NCBI RefSeq assembly: GCF_000444875.1 | Contig: NC_021985.1 | Coordinates: forward strand, 8,018,170-8,082,169 | Reading direction: 5' to 3' | DNA length: 64,000 nucleotides | Source of the DNA: Streptomyces collinus Tu 365 | GTDB taxonomy: Bacteria > Actinomycetota > Actinomycetes > Streptomycetales > Streptomycetaceae | In this document: positions 50,201 through 58,771 of the stretch, piece by piece | Layout of the letters: every line of letters starts with the position of its first letter | Numbering within the stretch: the stretch's first letter is position 1 | Position numbers and translations under genes: made by a program | The notes under the pieces: generated by a model | The model's input: only the letters and a program-made list of their open reading frames with translations | Told to the model about the DNA's origin: nothing | Databases searched by the model: none

Positions 50201-51857
50201 ACTCGCGGCACCGCCGGAGGAGGTGACCGAGGCGGGGAGAACGGCCGAGCGGCAGAAGGCCGAGCGCGCGCTTGAACTCGCCGCGGCCGGCCGCCACTGG
50301 ATGTTCACGCCCTGGCACGAGCTGACCCTCGTCCACGCCGTGCAAAAGCCCCTGCGGACCCCCGTGCTGAACCTGTTCCCGCCGTCTCCGAAGAACCCGC
50401 GCGCCGAAGGGGCGACGGCGGAGCACCTCGCCGGCACCATCGCACTGGACGAGAACAGCACGGGCCGCGTCGATCTGGTCGCCGACTGGACCGAGGTGAC
50501 GGACGAGGGCCCCGACGGCCGCGTCACCCAGCACATGACCGCGCCGGTGTTCGGACTGCTGACGGCGCGGGCCGTCCGGACCGGCACGCCCGGCGAGAAG
50601 CCCGCCGTCCTCCAGGACGGCGTCCTGACCTTCAGCACCGAGGCGGCCGAGGCGGAGGCCGCGGCGGGCTCGACGCCACTTATCGGGAAGCACGAGTTCG
50701 GCGACACCAAACACCGCGTGGTGCGCTACCGCCCGCTGGCCGGCAGCCGGTTCGGCGACTGCTTCCCGCCGGAATTCGCCGAGCCCGGCGCGGGCGAACT
50801 GACCGTGCGCGGCGCCGTGAGCACCCACTCGGTGCCCAGCAGCGCGCAGCCCACGGCACCGCGCGTCCTGTACTGCGTCCCCACGCTCTCCCTGGAGGAG
50901 GACCACGGGAAGCCCGGCGCCATCGTCCGGCGACGGCGCGGTGGAGGCATCCGCGTGTACCTGGGCCGTCCCTGGTACTCCTCCGGAGACGGCGAACTGC
51001 TCGGCGTGGTCCTGGGCGAGCCGCCCGGCGGCGATCCGGCATCCGCGCAGGACGCCTGGGTCACCCTGATGGGCCGGGACCCCCTCCACCGCTCCGCGCC
51101 CGTCGTGGCCCCGGCCCCTGAGGTGTTCACCAACACGGTCGGGGCGCCCGAGCCGCTCACCCTGAAGACGCCCAACGGACCGCTGCCCGTGACGGTCGTG
51201 GGGTTCACCCCGCAGTTCGACAGGGACGAGAAGGACGGCCGCTGGTTCTGCGACCTCGAACTGGACACCGGCGACACCTGTATGCCCTTCGTCCGGCTCG
51301 CCCTGGTCCGGTACCAGCCCGACTCGATCCCCGGACACGAGGCCTCACCGGTCGTCCTCGCCGACCTCGTCCGCACCCTGCCCGACCGCGAACTGACGGT
51401 CCTCCCCGGCCGGTCGCTCTCGGTCGCCCTCACCGGCCCCTCCTGGGACCCGACCGGTTCCCGGCCTCCGCAGATCACGGCCGCGTTGCAGCGCCGGCAC
51501 GAGGCCGTCGGCGACGCGGATCTCGGCTGGGTGACGCTGGACGACACCGTCACCCCCCTCGTGTCGGTGGAGGCGGAGTCGACCGACAGACCGACCTACA
51601 GGGGCCGGATCGCGGTACCGCCCGCGCCGGGCGGGGCACCTCTGCGGCTGCTGGTCATGGAGACCGAGGGCGTCCCGCCCGACGGCCCCGCCCCGGCCAC
51701 GCCCCCGGGACCGGTGATCTACTGCGACACCGTCGACCTCCCGCCCGTGCACGACGACCACGACGAGCCCGACGACCACGAGAACGACGACCGGCACGAC
51801 CGCCGCGGCGACGGCGACGACCGACGCGGGCGCCACGGCGGCGGCTTCCACCACTGA
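47268..51857 (+). CDS. Giant protein 2 with internal PG-binding-like module, 1529 aa
   Basis: No overall family is recognised. A proline-rich linker lies near 195-240, followed by a Gln/Pro repeat tract near 416-440 (QDPQSPQDPQGPQAPQSP). At about 678-755 is a module nearly identical in layout to the 78-aa protein at 40502, resembling a peptidoglycan-binding three-helix repeat. The rest is beta-rich with many Trp. The tail from about 1495 is a His/Asp/Arg-rich stretch (HDDHDEPDDHENDDRHDRR) that could bind metal. No signal peptide. ATG 47268 has GAGG upstream; the open frame extends further left only inside giant gene 1. The paired arrangement suggests the two giants form one assembly. Confidence 0.75.
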   Translation: MSRSFEQHINWTVLPAGLSDDGSRVRVRVFVAPRLQPPDNGKATLARFPDFLDWPGKVTAATFEFATTLSEVPPPAPVAFTGQLRPQGPAPDTHLWQSIFQAGTQLERFPDDPTPPALRSYSTQGVSGYTRDVYARAAKDSPEAPPVTTEVLRDCSAAVKKDPRSRLEEAPAGGNGNGFVPAELQDLMEFHKPSKAAPSTGDGTPAGAQTLADGQPPAGGPPQAGQEKPPPPPAPPPTDFHTMLTSLGDHPELLQHLGLVLTFELTGLPESSGERLLTVLPHWDSALGSDSYDVACLTRYFFGDDPFHPDPAVPVRRIFVPAAAQAPGTGGPLAEPSRGLVPLAGQFTVEEADIDGAALKMLDVPENATGLSPVRTQGISLIQDARAARLGTEFRQAAGLHAAFRGVVQQQREQTSAQDPQSPQDPQGPQAPQSPHSAQSPQDPDDHGSPAAPPVLTAQDLIRGHRMDIWDEQRNAWFSLHAREVEYRQARGGPVLLRASDEGFFQAHLASSPSDPALHVPETLAVWRGWSLSAPFPGLVLDTDVGDPDAHRAPNPPVPLTNEAPPGLPLEITVKPADASLPTLRYGHRYRVRLRTVDLTGHGLDLAQADALMHLPGVAVPDPPLLFRRFEAVPGPAVVPRLQPAEGASTFRMVIRSSPGDQPPPAAAPGPAASLPRVSLANVRPRLTNDDVVVVQKALMALGHDLPHGADGKFFDHTTAAYAEEQRDQGFFGADADGTPGCLTLTELGLKCGFTVDCGPGSRGGPMPGGTAEQYAAQFNRTGLVTERGHAPYQGVDERHVVAPKTSLRCVEWHGLLDEAIGSTDHAVQNAVYALAVREKDSLDDPGPGVQLKPVPSPAADPEHPAVTALHTGEQVEMRGLPDPLARGAVLFGLPGVPAGQPFPVPWDGDVWHRPKSFRLRLAEGTAPPRFDAASRVLTVSLPQGATATVRVSSGIDFDADLMGMASWCTAPPEPKPGLAAPPEEVTEAGRTAERQKAERALELAAAGRHWMFTPWHELTLVHAVQKPLRTPVLNLFPPSPKNPRAEGATAEHLAGTIALDENSTGRVDLVADWTEVTDEGPDGRVTQHMTAPVFGLLTARAVRTGTPGEKPAVLQDGVLTFSTEAAEAEAAAGSTPLIGKHEFGDTKHRVVRYRPLAGSRFGDCFPPEFAEPGAGELTVRGAVSTHSVPSSAQPTAPRVLYCVPTLSLEEDHGKPGAIVRRRRGGGIRVYLGRPWYSSGDGELLGVVLGEPPGGDPASAQDAWVTLMGRDPLHRSAPVVAPAPEVFTNTVGAPEPLTLKTPNGPLPVTVVGFTPQFDRDEKDGRWFCDLELDTGDTCMPFVRLALVRYQPDSIPGHEASPVVLADLVRTLPDRELTVLPGRSLSVALTGPSWDPTGSRPPQITAALQRRHEAVGDADLGWVTLDDTVTPLVSVEAESTDRPTYRGRIAVPPAPGGAPLRLLVMETEGVPPDGPAPATPPGPVIYCDTVDLPPVHDDHDEPDDHENDDRHDRRGDGDDRRGRHGGGFHH

Positions 51858-51922
51858 GTCGACATTCCCTCGACGCGCACATCACCCCGTACATGCCGCA
51901 GCAGGAACAGGAGGAAATCGTC

Positions 51923-52369
51923 ATGTCCGACGAAACACTGCAGGACACGCTGCCCAGTTCGCAGACCGACGCCGCCGACCGCTTCGAGGCTGCACCCGAC
52001 CCCGACGGGACGCTGATCCCCATACCGAGGGAAGCGCCGGCCGGGACCCCCGTCCGGGACGACGCCACGATCAACGTCAGCCCGCGCCAGAACAGCGGCT
52101 ACTACGTGACCATCTACAACGGACCACCCGAAAGCTCCTCGGAGATGGAGGAGTTCGTCGGGGAACTGCTCCAGGAAGCGTCACTCAAGCGGATCGCGCA
52201 GATGTTCGCGGAGACCGCGGCCGGTGGGGTCCTCGAATTCCTGGAGGGGCCCGTCGGCGTCGCCGTGTCGCTGCTCAACTCCAAGCCCACGATGAACGAG
52301 CAGTTCATCCGCACCAAACTGGACGACGGGACACCGGTCACCTACGCCGTGCTGTCGCCGGGACACTGA
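51923..52369 (+). CDS. Hypothetical 148-aa protein of the giant-protein operon
   Basis: No family is recognised. Residues 1-50 are acidic and probably disordered. A short strand-rich segment follows (NSGYYVTIYNGPPES), then an amphipathic helical part (EEFVGELLQEASLKRIAQMF, AGGVLEFLEGPVGVAVSLL), and a last strand pair. The hydrophobic helix near residue 110 is too short and mixed for a clear membrane span. ATG 51923 follows AGGAGGAAAT. The gene begins 65 bp after giant gene 2 on the same strand and is probably its last partner. Confidence 0.7.
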   Translation: MSDETLQDTLPSSQTDAADRFEAAPDPDGTLIPIPREAPAGTPVRDDATINVSPRQNSGYYVTIYNGPPESSSEMEEFVGELLQEASLKRIAQMFAETAAGGVLEFLEGPVGVAVSLLNSKPTMNEQFIRTKLDDGTPVTYAVLSPGH

Positions 52370-52945
52370 GCCGCGGACCCACCCCGGTGGGGGCCGCCGT
52401 GCGCCGTGTGCGCCGAGCGGGGTGACGGCTCGAGCTGCCGCCCCGCTCCGAGGGAGCGGTACCCGTGACCGCTCAGGCGCAGCCCCAGGCCGACATCCCC
52501 TGGATGGCCGCCAAGCGTCTGGCCACGGCGATCTGCTCCCTGCGCGTGGCCCCGTCGGCCCGGCTCGCCTACTTCAGGCCGCCGGCCGCCCCCAGCTTGA
52601 CCGCGGGCCCCCGACGCCGGGCCAGTCACTGATCTCGGCTGCGGGCCTGCCACGTGACGGCGCACCTTCAGTCTTGCGGGCGACCGCGTTCGGCATCGAC
52701 CTGTCGCCCGAGACGGTTGCGGTTGCCCGTCGCAGGCATCCGGGCTCGCGATTCGACGAAGGGTCAATGACCGACCGAAATTTGGCGGATGGCAGTCTTG
52801 GCGGCATCATCGCCTGACGTCCAGGTGTTGGGCGAGTGTGGTGGCGCGCCATCCGGCGCGTGCCAGGTCGGCCAGCAACCAGGATGCTTCGGCTTAGTCG
52901 GTCAGGGGGATGACGTCACATCGGCGCACCATCGAGGAGCAGACC
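52370..52945. other. Gene-poor region with gene fragments
   Basis: Apart from the methyltransferase fragment at 52680-52817 I see no gene. A short plus-strand frame from a GTG at 52465 (TAQAQPQADIPWMAAKRLAT) has a Shine-Dalgarno-like GGGAG but ends after about 50 codons in Arg-rich sequence. On the minus strand near 52830-52880 a helix-like piece (LADLARAGWRATTLAQHL) is visible without start or domain. Confidence 0.4.
52680..52817 (+). pseudogene. Fragment of a class I SAM methyltransferase
   Basis: A plus-strand frame ending at 52817 reads FGIDLSPETVAVARRRHPG, then FDEGSMTDRNLADGSLGGII. This matches the motif I/II region of streptomycete class I SAM-dependent methyltransferases, where motif I (the glycine-rich loop) should precede and the chain should continue into WYSLIH. 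Both the N-terminal part and everything after motif II are missing. It is therefore a truncated, non-functional piece. Confidence 0.65.
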
Positions 52946-53434
52946 GTGTGGTCCAGCATCGTCGCCGTGCTCGGCACCCTCGCCGGTGCCGCTCTTGCGG
53001 GCTACGCGCAGCGTGCGACAGACCGGCGGGCCCGTGACGCGGCAAACCGTCAGGAGGTGACGCGCGCAGTCGCGGATCTGCTAGAGGCAGTGGTCCGGCA
53101 CCGGGAGGTGCACTGGCTGACCGTGGCCGCTCGGCGAGTGGGCGACGCCGAGACGAGCGAAGAGCGCTCCCGGCTGGCCTCAACGCGCAGCGCGGCAACC
53201 GTCGCACGGGACCGGCTAGGGCTCCTGGTACTCACGGATCCAGCGCTACTGGCTGCTGCTGAGACAGCCTGGAGGACGGCGATCAGACTTCCCGACATCG
53301 CCTTGGGCCCGGCAGCCGACGGGCGGTTCCGACCCGACGTCGAAACCGCCCTTGAGGCCGCCCGGGACCGTTCCCGGAGTGCGCATACGGCACTGCGGAT
53401 CGCAGGGGCGGCGTACATCGACAGCGGTCACTGA
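52946..53434 (+). CDS. Small membrane-anchored hypothetical protein, 162 aa
   Basis: I recognise no named family. One N-terminal membrane helix (SIVAVLGTLAGAALAGYAQR, about residues 3-22) is followed by a highly charged, helical cytoplasmic part (coiled-coil-like heptads in ATDRRARDAANRQEVTRAVA and the Ala/Arg-rich end). The layout resembles small proteins of unknown function on actinomycete chromosomes and plasmids. GTG 52946 is preferred, with GAGGAG 6 nt upstream. No operon partners. Confidence 0.65.
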   Translation: MWSSIVAVLGTLAGAALAGYAQRATDRRARDAANRQEVTRAVADLLEAVVRHREVHWLTVAARRVGDAETSEERSRLASTRSAATVARDRLGLLVLTDPALLAAAETAWRTAIRLPDIALGPAADGRFRPDVETALEAARDRSRSAHTALRIAGAAYIDSGH

Positions 53435-53777
53435 TCCTCTGGCCAGTAGCCTCTCCACGGAGCGAGAAGCGGCCACGCCCGCCAGTAACCGAAGGTGGCA
53501 CGGTCCACTCCCAGGCTGTCTCGACCCGGGGACCTGCAGCATCTTCTGCGTCCGACGGGGTCCAACGGCCTGGATTCGACGGGCAGGGCGGACCCTCACG
53601 CACGGTTTCAACCACTTCCTGTTCGCCGAGACCACCGATGGCACCCCCGCCTCCACGGCCGGGAAGAAGGCCGCCGCCGAGAAGGCGACGGCGAGCAAGT
53701 CGGCGGCCGAGGCGGCGGGTGGCAAGAAGGCGACCACGGCCAAGACGGCGGCGAAGAGGACGGCGTCCCGGAAGCGG
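53435..53777. other. Possible 3' relic with Lys/Ala-rich tail
   Basis: No intact gene. A plus-strand frame ending at 53786 closes with a Lys/Ala/Thr-rich tail (KKAAAEKATASKSAAEAAGG, then KKATTAKTAAKRTASRKRS), a composition typical of DNA-binding protein tails in actinomycetes. The sequence before it (LTHGFNHFLFAE) is not recognised and no start is evident, so I read it as the end of a truncated gene. Confidence 0.4.
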
Positions 53778-54065
53778 TCAGCGTGAACGGCGGTCGAAGG
53801 GGTCCAGCGTCAACGATTCGTGGGCGCTGAGCAGTCGGCATTCGCCGGTCGTGCGGTGCACCGAGATATTGGTGGGTCCGTAGAGGAAGTACGTGTCGTC
53901 CCTGGTGGCGACGTATTTCGCCCCCTGGAAGGCGAAGTAGAAGAACTCGCCCTTCTCCGCCCGGTATCCGTCCTCCTCGAACAGGGCGAGCTCGCACTCC
54001 GACTCAGCGCTTTTCTCCCGGAGGAAATCCTTGGCCAGCTGTTCCGCTTGCTGCATCGTGTACAT
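53778..54065 (-). CDS. Imm35/YrhB-type immunity protein
   Basis: The product is a 95-aa protein resembling the YrhB/Imm35 immunity family: an N-terminal helix (MQQAEQLAKDFLREKSAE), strands with EKGEFFYFAFQGAKYVATRD, then a GPTNISVHRTTGEC segment corresponding to the family's xPxxVxxxTGE motif. It should bind and block the C-terminal toxin of the RHS protein encoded just upstream. ATG 54065 overlaps the RHS stop by one base (TGATG), so toxin and antidote are translationally coupled. Confidence 0.8.
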   Translation of the reverse strand: MYTMQQAEQLAKDFLREKSAESECELALFEEDGYRAEKGEFFYFAFQGAKYVATRDDTYFLYGPTNISVHRTTGECRLLSAHESLTLDPFDRRSR

Positions 54066-57000
54066 CAGTTGGTCCTCATCAATTTGAACGTCTTGTAGAG
54101 CATGGGGTCGACGAATCCCGTCTGCACGTCGACGAAAAGTACCCGACCCTGGTGGTTTACGATGTGGAACACATGACCGGGGTCGTCTGTCCAGGGGCGT
54201 GCCGCGACTATACCGCGCGCACCGTCACCGGAGTTCCGGATATGGTCGACCATTTCCCAGAAACCCTTGCGCTCGAAGCTGCCTCCGTACACGTGCTCCA
54301 GTCGGTCGAGTTGCTGAATTTTGATGTCTCCCGGCACGGGGTTTATTCCCTCGCCGCGAAGATAGCGCTCGAATGCGTCGACGGTGTAGGTGCAGTTCGT
54401 CATCCCTCCCTCGGGATTGAACTGCTTCGCCAGGTCTGCGAGATTCGGCGTCTCGTACGGCTTCGGCGGAATCGGTGACTTCTGGGGCGCGAGCCCGAGG
54501 GGATCGCAGAGGACCGAGGGGCGGTCCACGTACCCGACGGGGTTGGCCGCCGGAGCCAGGCCGAGCGGGTCCTGGCTGACGTACTGGCCCACCTCGGGAT
54601 CGTAGTACCGGAGGTAGTTGTAGTTCAGACCCGTCTCGGAGTCGCAATACTGCCCCGGGAAACGGAGCGGAGTGTAGGCGTGACTCCGCACCGACCAGGA
54701 CAGCTTTCCCCAGTTCGTGGCCTGCGACCGCCAGGCGATCTCACCGGACTCGTCGACCAGTTCGCAGGGAGACCCCGAGAGATCGGACACGATGGCGAAG
54801 AAGCGGGCGTCGATCTCCTCCTGCGAGGCCGTGGCCCTCGTCCCGCGCTCGCTCTGCGCCACCGCCTCCGCGCCGTGGAGGTGCCACGTCACGGTCACCG
54901 CGTCGCCCGAGTCCCCCCAGCTGGTCGTCTGCTCGCACAGCGAGACACCGTCCCAGGCGAAGTCGACCTGCTCCAGCACGTCGACGCCGTTCTCGGCCAT
55001 GCGCTGCTTGCCGACGCGCCTGCCCAGCGCGTCGTACCGGTACCGCCACACCGTTCCGTCGGGAGTGACGACCTGGGTGAGCCGGTCCTCCGCGTCCCAG
55101 CTGTAGCGCCAGGTGTCCGGCTTGCGGGACAGCCGGGTCTTCTGGCGGAGTACCACCCGTCCCGCGGCGTCGTGCTCGTAGCGGATCCGGCCGGCGCGCA
55201 CCAGGTCGGCGCCCCGGTAGGCGCGGTCGCCGCACCCGTCGTCCCCGAACTGGCGCCCGGGCCAGTCGGCCGAGAGCTGGTTGCCGAGCGCGTCGTAGGA
55301 GTAGGACTCCGCCCATCCCGCCCCGCTGACCCGGGTGGTCCTTCCCGCCGGGTCCAGCTCGTACCGCCGCACGCCGTTCAGCTGGTCCTGGACCTGGAGG
55401 AGACTGCCGTCCGCGCGGTACTCGTACGTCCTCGACTGGATACGCCCGCGCGCGTGGTCCACCGCCTGGGAGATCAGCCGGTTCATCGCGTCGAACGACC
55501 GGGAGACGCTCAGGGACTCACCGAACCGGCGGCCCACCTCCCGGCCGACCCGGTCGTACTCCAGCGCGATGACACGACCGTCGGCCGTGAGCCGGAAGGG
55601 CCTCCCCGTGGAGTCGTACTCCCACGTGCTCACGGCGCCCGACGGCGTCGTGCGGGCAGTGGGCCTCCCGGACTCGTCGTAGCGGTACGCCACTTCACGG
55701 TCGCCGATCCTCTCGGAGACCAGCCGCCCATGCCGGTCGCGCAGGAGGGTCAGGTCGGTGTGGGCGTTGGCGGCCTGCGCGATCTGGTCGGTGAAGTCGT
55801 AGGAGTACGTCGTCACCTCCCCGTCGACGGTCTTGCGAACGACCTGCCCCAGTTCGTTGTGCTCGAAGGAGACGACCTGCCCGAGCGCGTTCGTTCGCGA
55901 CACCAACTCGCCGTCCGCGTTGTAGGCGTAGCGGCTGACCCGGCCGCCGAAGTCGGTCTCCGTGACCAGCCGTCCGACCGCGTCGTACGCGTACGTCCAC
56001 GCCGGCCCCTGGGGGTTGGTCACCCGGGTCAGGCGGAGCTCCTTGTCGTACTCGAACTCGTAGCGGGAACCGTCGGGCTCGATGCGCGCGGTGAGCAGGT
56101 CGAACCCGGAGTACTCGAAACGGGTCACGCCGCCGATCGTGTCCGTGTGGGTGAGGCAGTTGCCCTCACCGTCGTAGGTCCACGTCTCCTCGGTCCCGTC
56201 CGGGTTCCGCCGGCGAGTGATCCTGCCCTCGACGGACCACTCCATCTCACCGGTCGCGCCCACGGGGTCCGTGATCGACACGACGCGGCCGAGCGCGTCC
56301 CGCTCGTACCGCATGACGTTGCCCGCGTGATCACGTACCTCGACGGGCAGGCCGGCCGCGTCGCAGCGTATCTCGGTCACCCGGCCGTACTCGTCGCTCA
56401 GCGAGGTCAGGCGCCCGTACTCGTCGTACTCGAAAGAGGTCCTGCCGCCCGCGGAATCGGCGACCGACGTCCGGTTCCCGCGGTCGTCGAACTCCTGCCG
56501 GACGGTGCTTCCGTCCGGGCGCACCACACGGGTGAGCAGCCCGCGGGCGTCGTAGGAGAACGTCGTGCGCCGGCCGTCCGGGCGGACGGTCTCCGCCACG
56601 TTCCCCAGGTCGTCGTAGCGGTAGGACGTCGTACGGCCGACCGCGTCCGTCTCGGACAGCAGACGGTTGAACCGGTCGTGCGTGAAGCGGCGGGTGTGCC
56701 CCGCCGGATCCACGATGGCGACGATCTGGTGCAGGTCGTTGACGAAGTACTGGCGTACCGCGCCCTGCCCGTTGACCGCCGTCGTGGTCCGCAGCCCGGT
56801 CTCCGGGTCGCGTTCGCCGTAGGACAGCCGGAGGCTCATGTGCCCTTCGGTGCTGCCCTGCGCGACGCACCGGTCCGCGTCGTCGTACGCGTACTCGTAC
56901 GCGTGCCCGTTGGTGTCCGTCCACGACGTCACCCGGCGCGCCTCGTCGTAACCGAACCGCAGGGGCCGCCCGGAGGAATTCACGACCTCGGTGAGATTCC

Positions 57001-58771
57001 CCTGCGTGTACCCGTACCGGACCAGCCGGAGGTCGGATCCGCCCTCGCCGCCGCCGGCCAGGTGCAGGCCGGTGACCAGCCCGTCGGCACTGTCGATCCG
57101 CAGGCGGTAGCCACCGCTGTGGACGATGGCCGAGGGGACCCCCGCCTCGTCGTACTCGAAGCCGATCCAGTTGCCGTTGCCGTCGTCGATCTGTACCAGC
57201 TCGGCCAGTGCCTCGTTCCGCTCGGCGAAGTGCCACACCCGCCGGGCCTGCGGATCGGTGACCGTGTAGCCGTCGGCCTCGCGGCTCAGGGGCCAGCGCG
57301 GGCCGTGCGCCGGCATGACGGGCAGGCCCGGCGCCGGGTGCGGGTAGGAGAGCCGCATCCCGTCCTCGTGGACGAAGGCGATGCCGGCCGGGGTGATGTC
57401 CAGCCGCTGGTCGACCGTGCTCGCCCACGAAGGACCGAACCGGCGCCCGTGCGTGCAGCCCGACTCCACCCGGCGCTTGAAGGCGAACTGCAGGGAACCG
57501 GGCAGCGTCACGTCGGTCTGGGCGAGGTACATCTTGCCCGTGGCCAGGTTGATCGGGTCCGTGCCCCCCGACTCGACGTCCCCCGGACCCTGGCTCTCGG
57601 CCGCCCCCGGGGTCTCGGCGGCGGCACCGTCCGCTGCCGCGGTCTCCGCACCTTCGGCCGCGAGTGCTCCGTCCTCGGCCACCTCCGCGGCTCCGGCCCC
57701 GTCCGAGGCCACGGCCAGCGCGGCCTGGGGGAGCAGTTCACCGCCGAACTGGAACGGGTCCGACTTGAGCGAGTTCCAGGCCGACTGCAGGGCACGGTCG
57801 GGATGCGTGGCCATGGAGACCACGCCGCCGAGCAGCTCCACCTTGTTCTGCAGGAAGGCGGCCGGGTGCGTGAGGTTGTACGGATCCATCGGGTCGAGGC
57901 TGCGGGCGAAGTTCACGATGCCCGCCGTGCCCTTGACGGCGCCGGCGAGGAAATGCGCCGCGTCGACGCTCTGGGATGCCATGAAGTCCATCCCGTCCAG
58001 CTTCAGCTGCCCGCCGATCGACGGCTCCTTGGGAGCGTGCTGGAGCGCGGCCCGTAGTTTGGTCCCGGTCTCGCCGGCGATACTGTCCCGCTGCCGCCGG
58101 GCCGCGTCGAGGATCTCCTGCGCCTCCTGCATCGCGTGCTCGCCGGGATCCTTCTCGGAAGGCCGCGGCCCCGGGTCGTCATGGCCCAGCTCCGCCTTGA
58201 GCCGGTACGCCTCCACCTGCTCGCGGTGCGCGTCGGAGGCGGACTTGCCCTGCTTGTAGCGGCGGATGGCCTCCCTGGCCTGCCCCTGCGCCCATTCGAT
58301 GGTGTCGGCGAAGCCGTTCAGTGCCCCGGCCGCCTCCTGGCAGGCCGCCGCGGACTGCAGCCACTTGGCCGGATGCAGGGCGAACTTCTCCCGGAAGGTG
58401 TCCGCCGCCCGGCCCTTCCAGCCGCCCGAGTCCACGGCCTTCATGCCCACGCCGACCTCCTCGAAGGCGGTCGCGAACACGAGCAGGTGCTTGGCCTTGT
58501 CACGGATCGTGGACGGCTTGCCGTGGATCAGATCGGACGGCTCGACGTCCGGTCCCAGCTGCCGCTCGGCAACGTGCGCACCGAGATACGAGGCGACCCG
58601 GTCTCCGCCGTGCCGTACCTTCTGGGCCACGCCGTGCGCGCCGACCTCGTCGAACATGTCGCCGGTGAGGTCGGCTCCCTCGTCGACAAGATGCCCCGTC
58701 TCACGCTTGGCGTGGTCGAAGAGGTTCTTGCCCCCGCTCAGCAACTCGCCGCCGTACTTCCAGACCGACAT
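54065..58771 (-). CDS. RHS-repeat polymorphic toxin with papain-fold C-terminal domain
   Basis: The product is a 1568-aa protein. Residues 1-250 are helical with a WXG-like GGWKGRAADTFREKF, suggesting type VII (ESX-like) export. Then come a DUF6531-like entry (DPINLATGKMYLAQTDVTLP near 405), many YD/RHS repeats from about 560, and the core end near 1400-1430 (YDPEVGQYVSQDPLGLAP). The variable tip, about 1430-1568, resembles papain-fold toxin 1 (Tox-PL): Cys near 1460 (MTNCTYTV), His near 1536 (DPGHVFHIVN), Asp near 1548 (LFVDVQTG). Known relatives deamidate glutamine or cut peptide bonds; which applies is unknown. It overlaps both neighbours by one base. Confidence 0.88.
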   Translation of the reverse strand: MSVWKYGGELLSGGKNLFDHAKRETGHLVDEGADLTGDMFDEVGAHGVAQKVRHGGDRVASYLGAHVAERQLGPDVEPSDLIHGKPSTIRDKAKHLLVFATAFEEVGVGMKAVDSGGWKGRAADTFREKFALHPAKWLQSAAACQEAAGALNGFADTIEWAQGQAREAIRRYKQGKSASDAHREQVEAYRLKAELGHDDPGPRPSEKDPGEHAMQEAQEILDAARRQRDSIAGETGTKLRAALQHAPKEPSIGGQLKLDGMDFMASQSVDAAHFLAGAVKGTAGIVNFARSLDPMDPYNLTHPAAFLQNKVELLGGVVSMATHPDRALQSAWNSLKSDPFQFGGELLPQAALAVASDGAGAAEVAEDGALAAEGAETAAADGAAAETPGAAESQGPGDVESGGTDPINLATGKMYLAQTDVTLPGSLQFAFKRRVESGCTHGRRFGPSWASTVDQRLDITPAGIAFVHEDGMRLSYPHPAPGLPVMPAHGPRWPLSREADGYTVTDPQARRVWHFAERNEALAELVQIDDGNGNWIGFEYDEAGVPSAIVHSGGYRLRIDSADGLVTGLHLAGGGEGGSDLRLVRYGYTQGNLTEVVNSSGRPLRFGYDEARRVTSWTDTNGHAYEYAYDDADRCVAQGSTEGHMSLRLSYGERDPETGLRTTTAVNGQGAVRQYFVNDLHQIVAIVDPAGHTRRFTHDRFNRLLSETDAVGRTTSYRYDDLGNVAETVRPDGRRTTFSYDARGLLTRVVRPDGSTVRQEFDDRGNRTSVADSAGGRTSFEYDEYGRLTSLSDEYGRVTEIRCDAAGLPVEVRDHAGNVMRYERDALGRVVSITDPVGATGEMEWSVEGRITRRRNPDGTEETWTYDGEGNCLTHTDTIGGVTRFEYSGFDLLTARIEPDGSRYEFEYDKELRLTRVTNPQGPAWTYAYDAVGRLVTETDFGGRVSRYAYNADGELVSRTNALGQVVSFEHNELGQVVRKTVDGEVTTYSYDFTDQIAQAANAHTDLTLLRDRHGRLVSERIGDREVAYRYDESGRPTARTTPSGAVSTWEYDSTGRPFRLTADGRVIALEYDRVGREVGRRFGESLSVSRSFDAMNRLISQAVDHARGRIQSRTYEYRADGSLLQVQDQLNGVRRYELDPAGRTTRVSGAGWAESYSYDALGNQLSADWPGRQFGDDGCGDRAYRGADLVRAGRIRYEHDAAGRVVLRQKTRLSRKPDTWRYSWDAEDRLTQVVTPDGTVWRYRYDALGRRVGKQRMAENGVDVLEQVDFAWDGVSLCEQTTSWGDSGDAVTVTWHLHGAEAVAQSERGTRATASQEEIDARFFAIVSDLSGSPCELVDESGEIAWRSQATNWGKLSWSVRSHAYTPLRFPGQYCDSETGLNYNYLRYYDPEVGQYVSQDPLGLAPAANPVGYVDRPSVLCDPLGLAPQKSPIPPKPYETPNLADLAKQFNPEGGMTNCTYTVDAFERYLRGEGINPVPGDIKIQQLDRLEHVYGGSFERKGFWEMVDHIRNSGDGARGIVAARPWTDDPGHVFHIVNHQGRVLFVDVQTGFVDPMLYKTFKLMRTN

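Noticed and set aside
43966..52369. Contractile injection system (eCIS) or phage tail locus
   Set aside because: No sheath, tube, baseplate or AAA+ ATPase genes are recognisable; the giants have no tail-fibre-type repeats I can identify.
54680..58057. 1125-codon open frame on the + strand opposite the RHS gene
   Set aside because: It mirrors the codon periodicity of the RHS repeats on the other strand; the translation is Val/Arg/Gly/Pro-rich without domains. The RHS frame has clear YD repeats and coupled neighbours.
54065..58771. Insecticidal Tc-toxin component
   Set aside because: RHS repeats are present, but the WXG-like N-terminus, SseB/WXG partners and a coupled immunity gene fit a type VII polymorphic toxin; no TcA/TcB-type genes occur.
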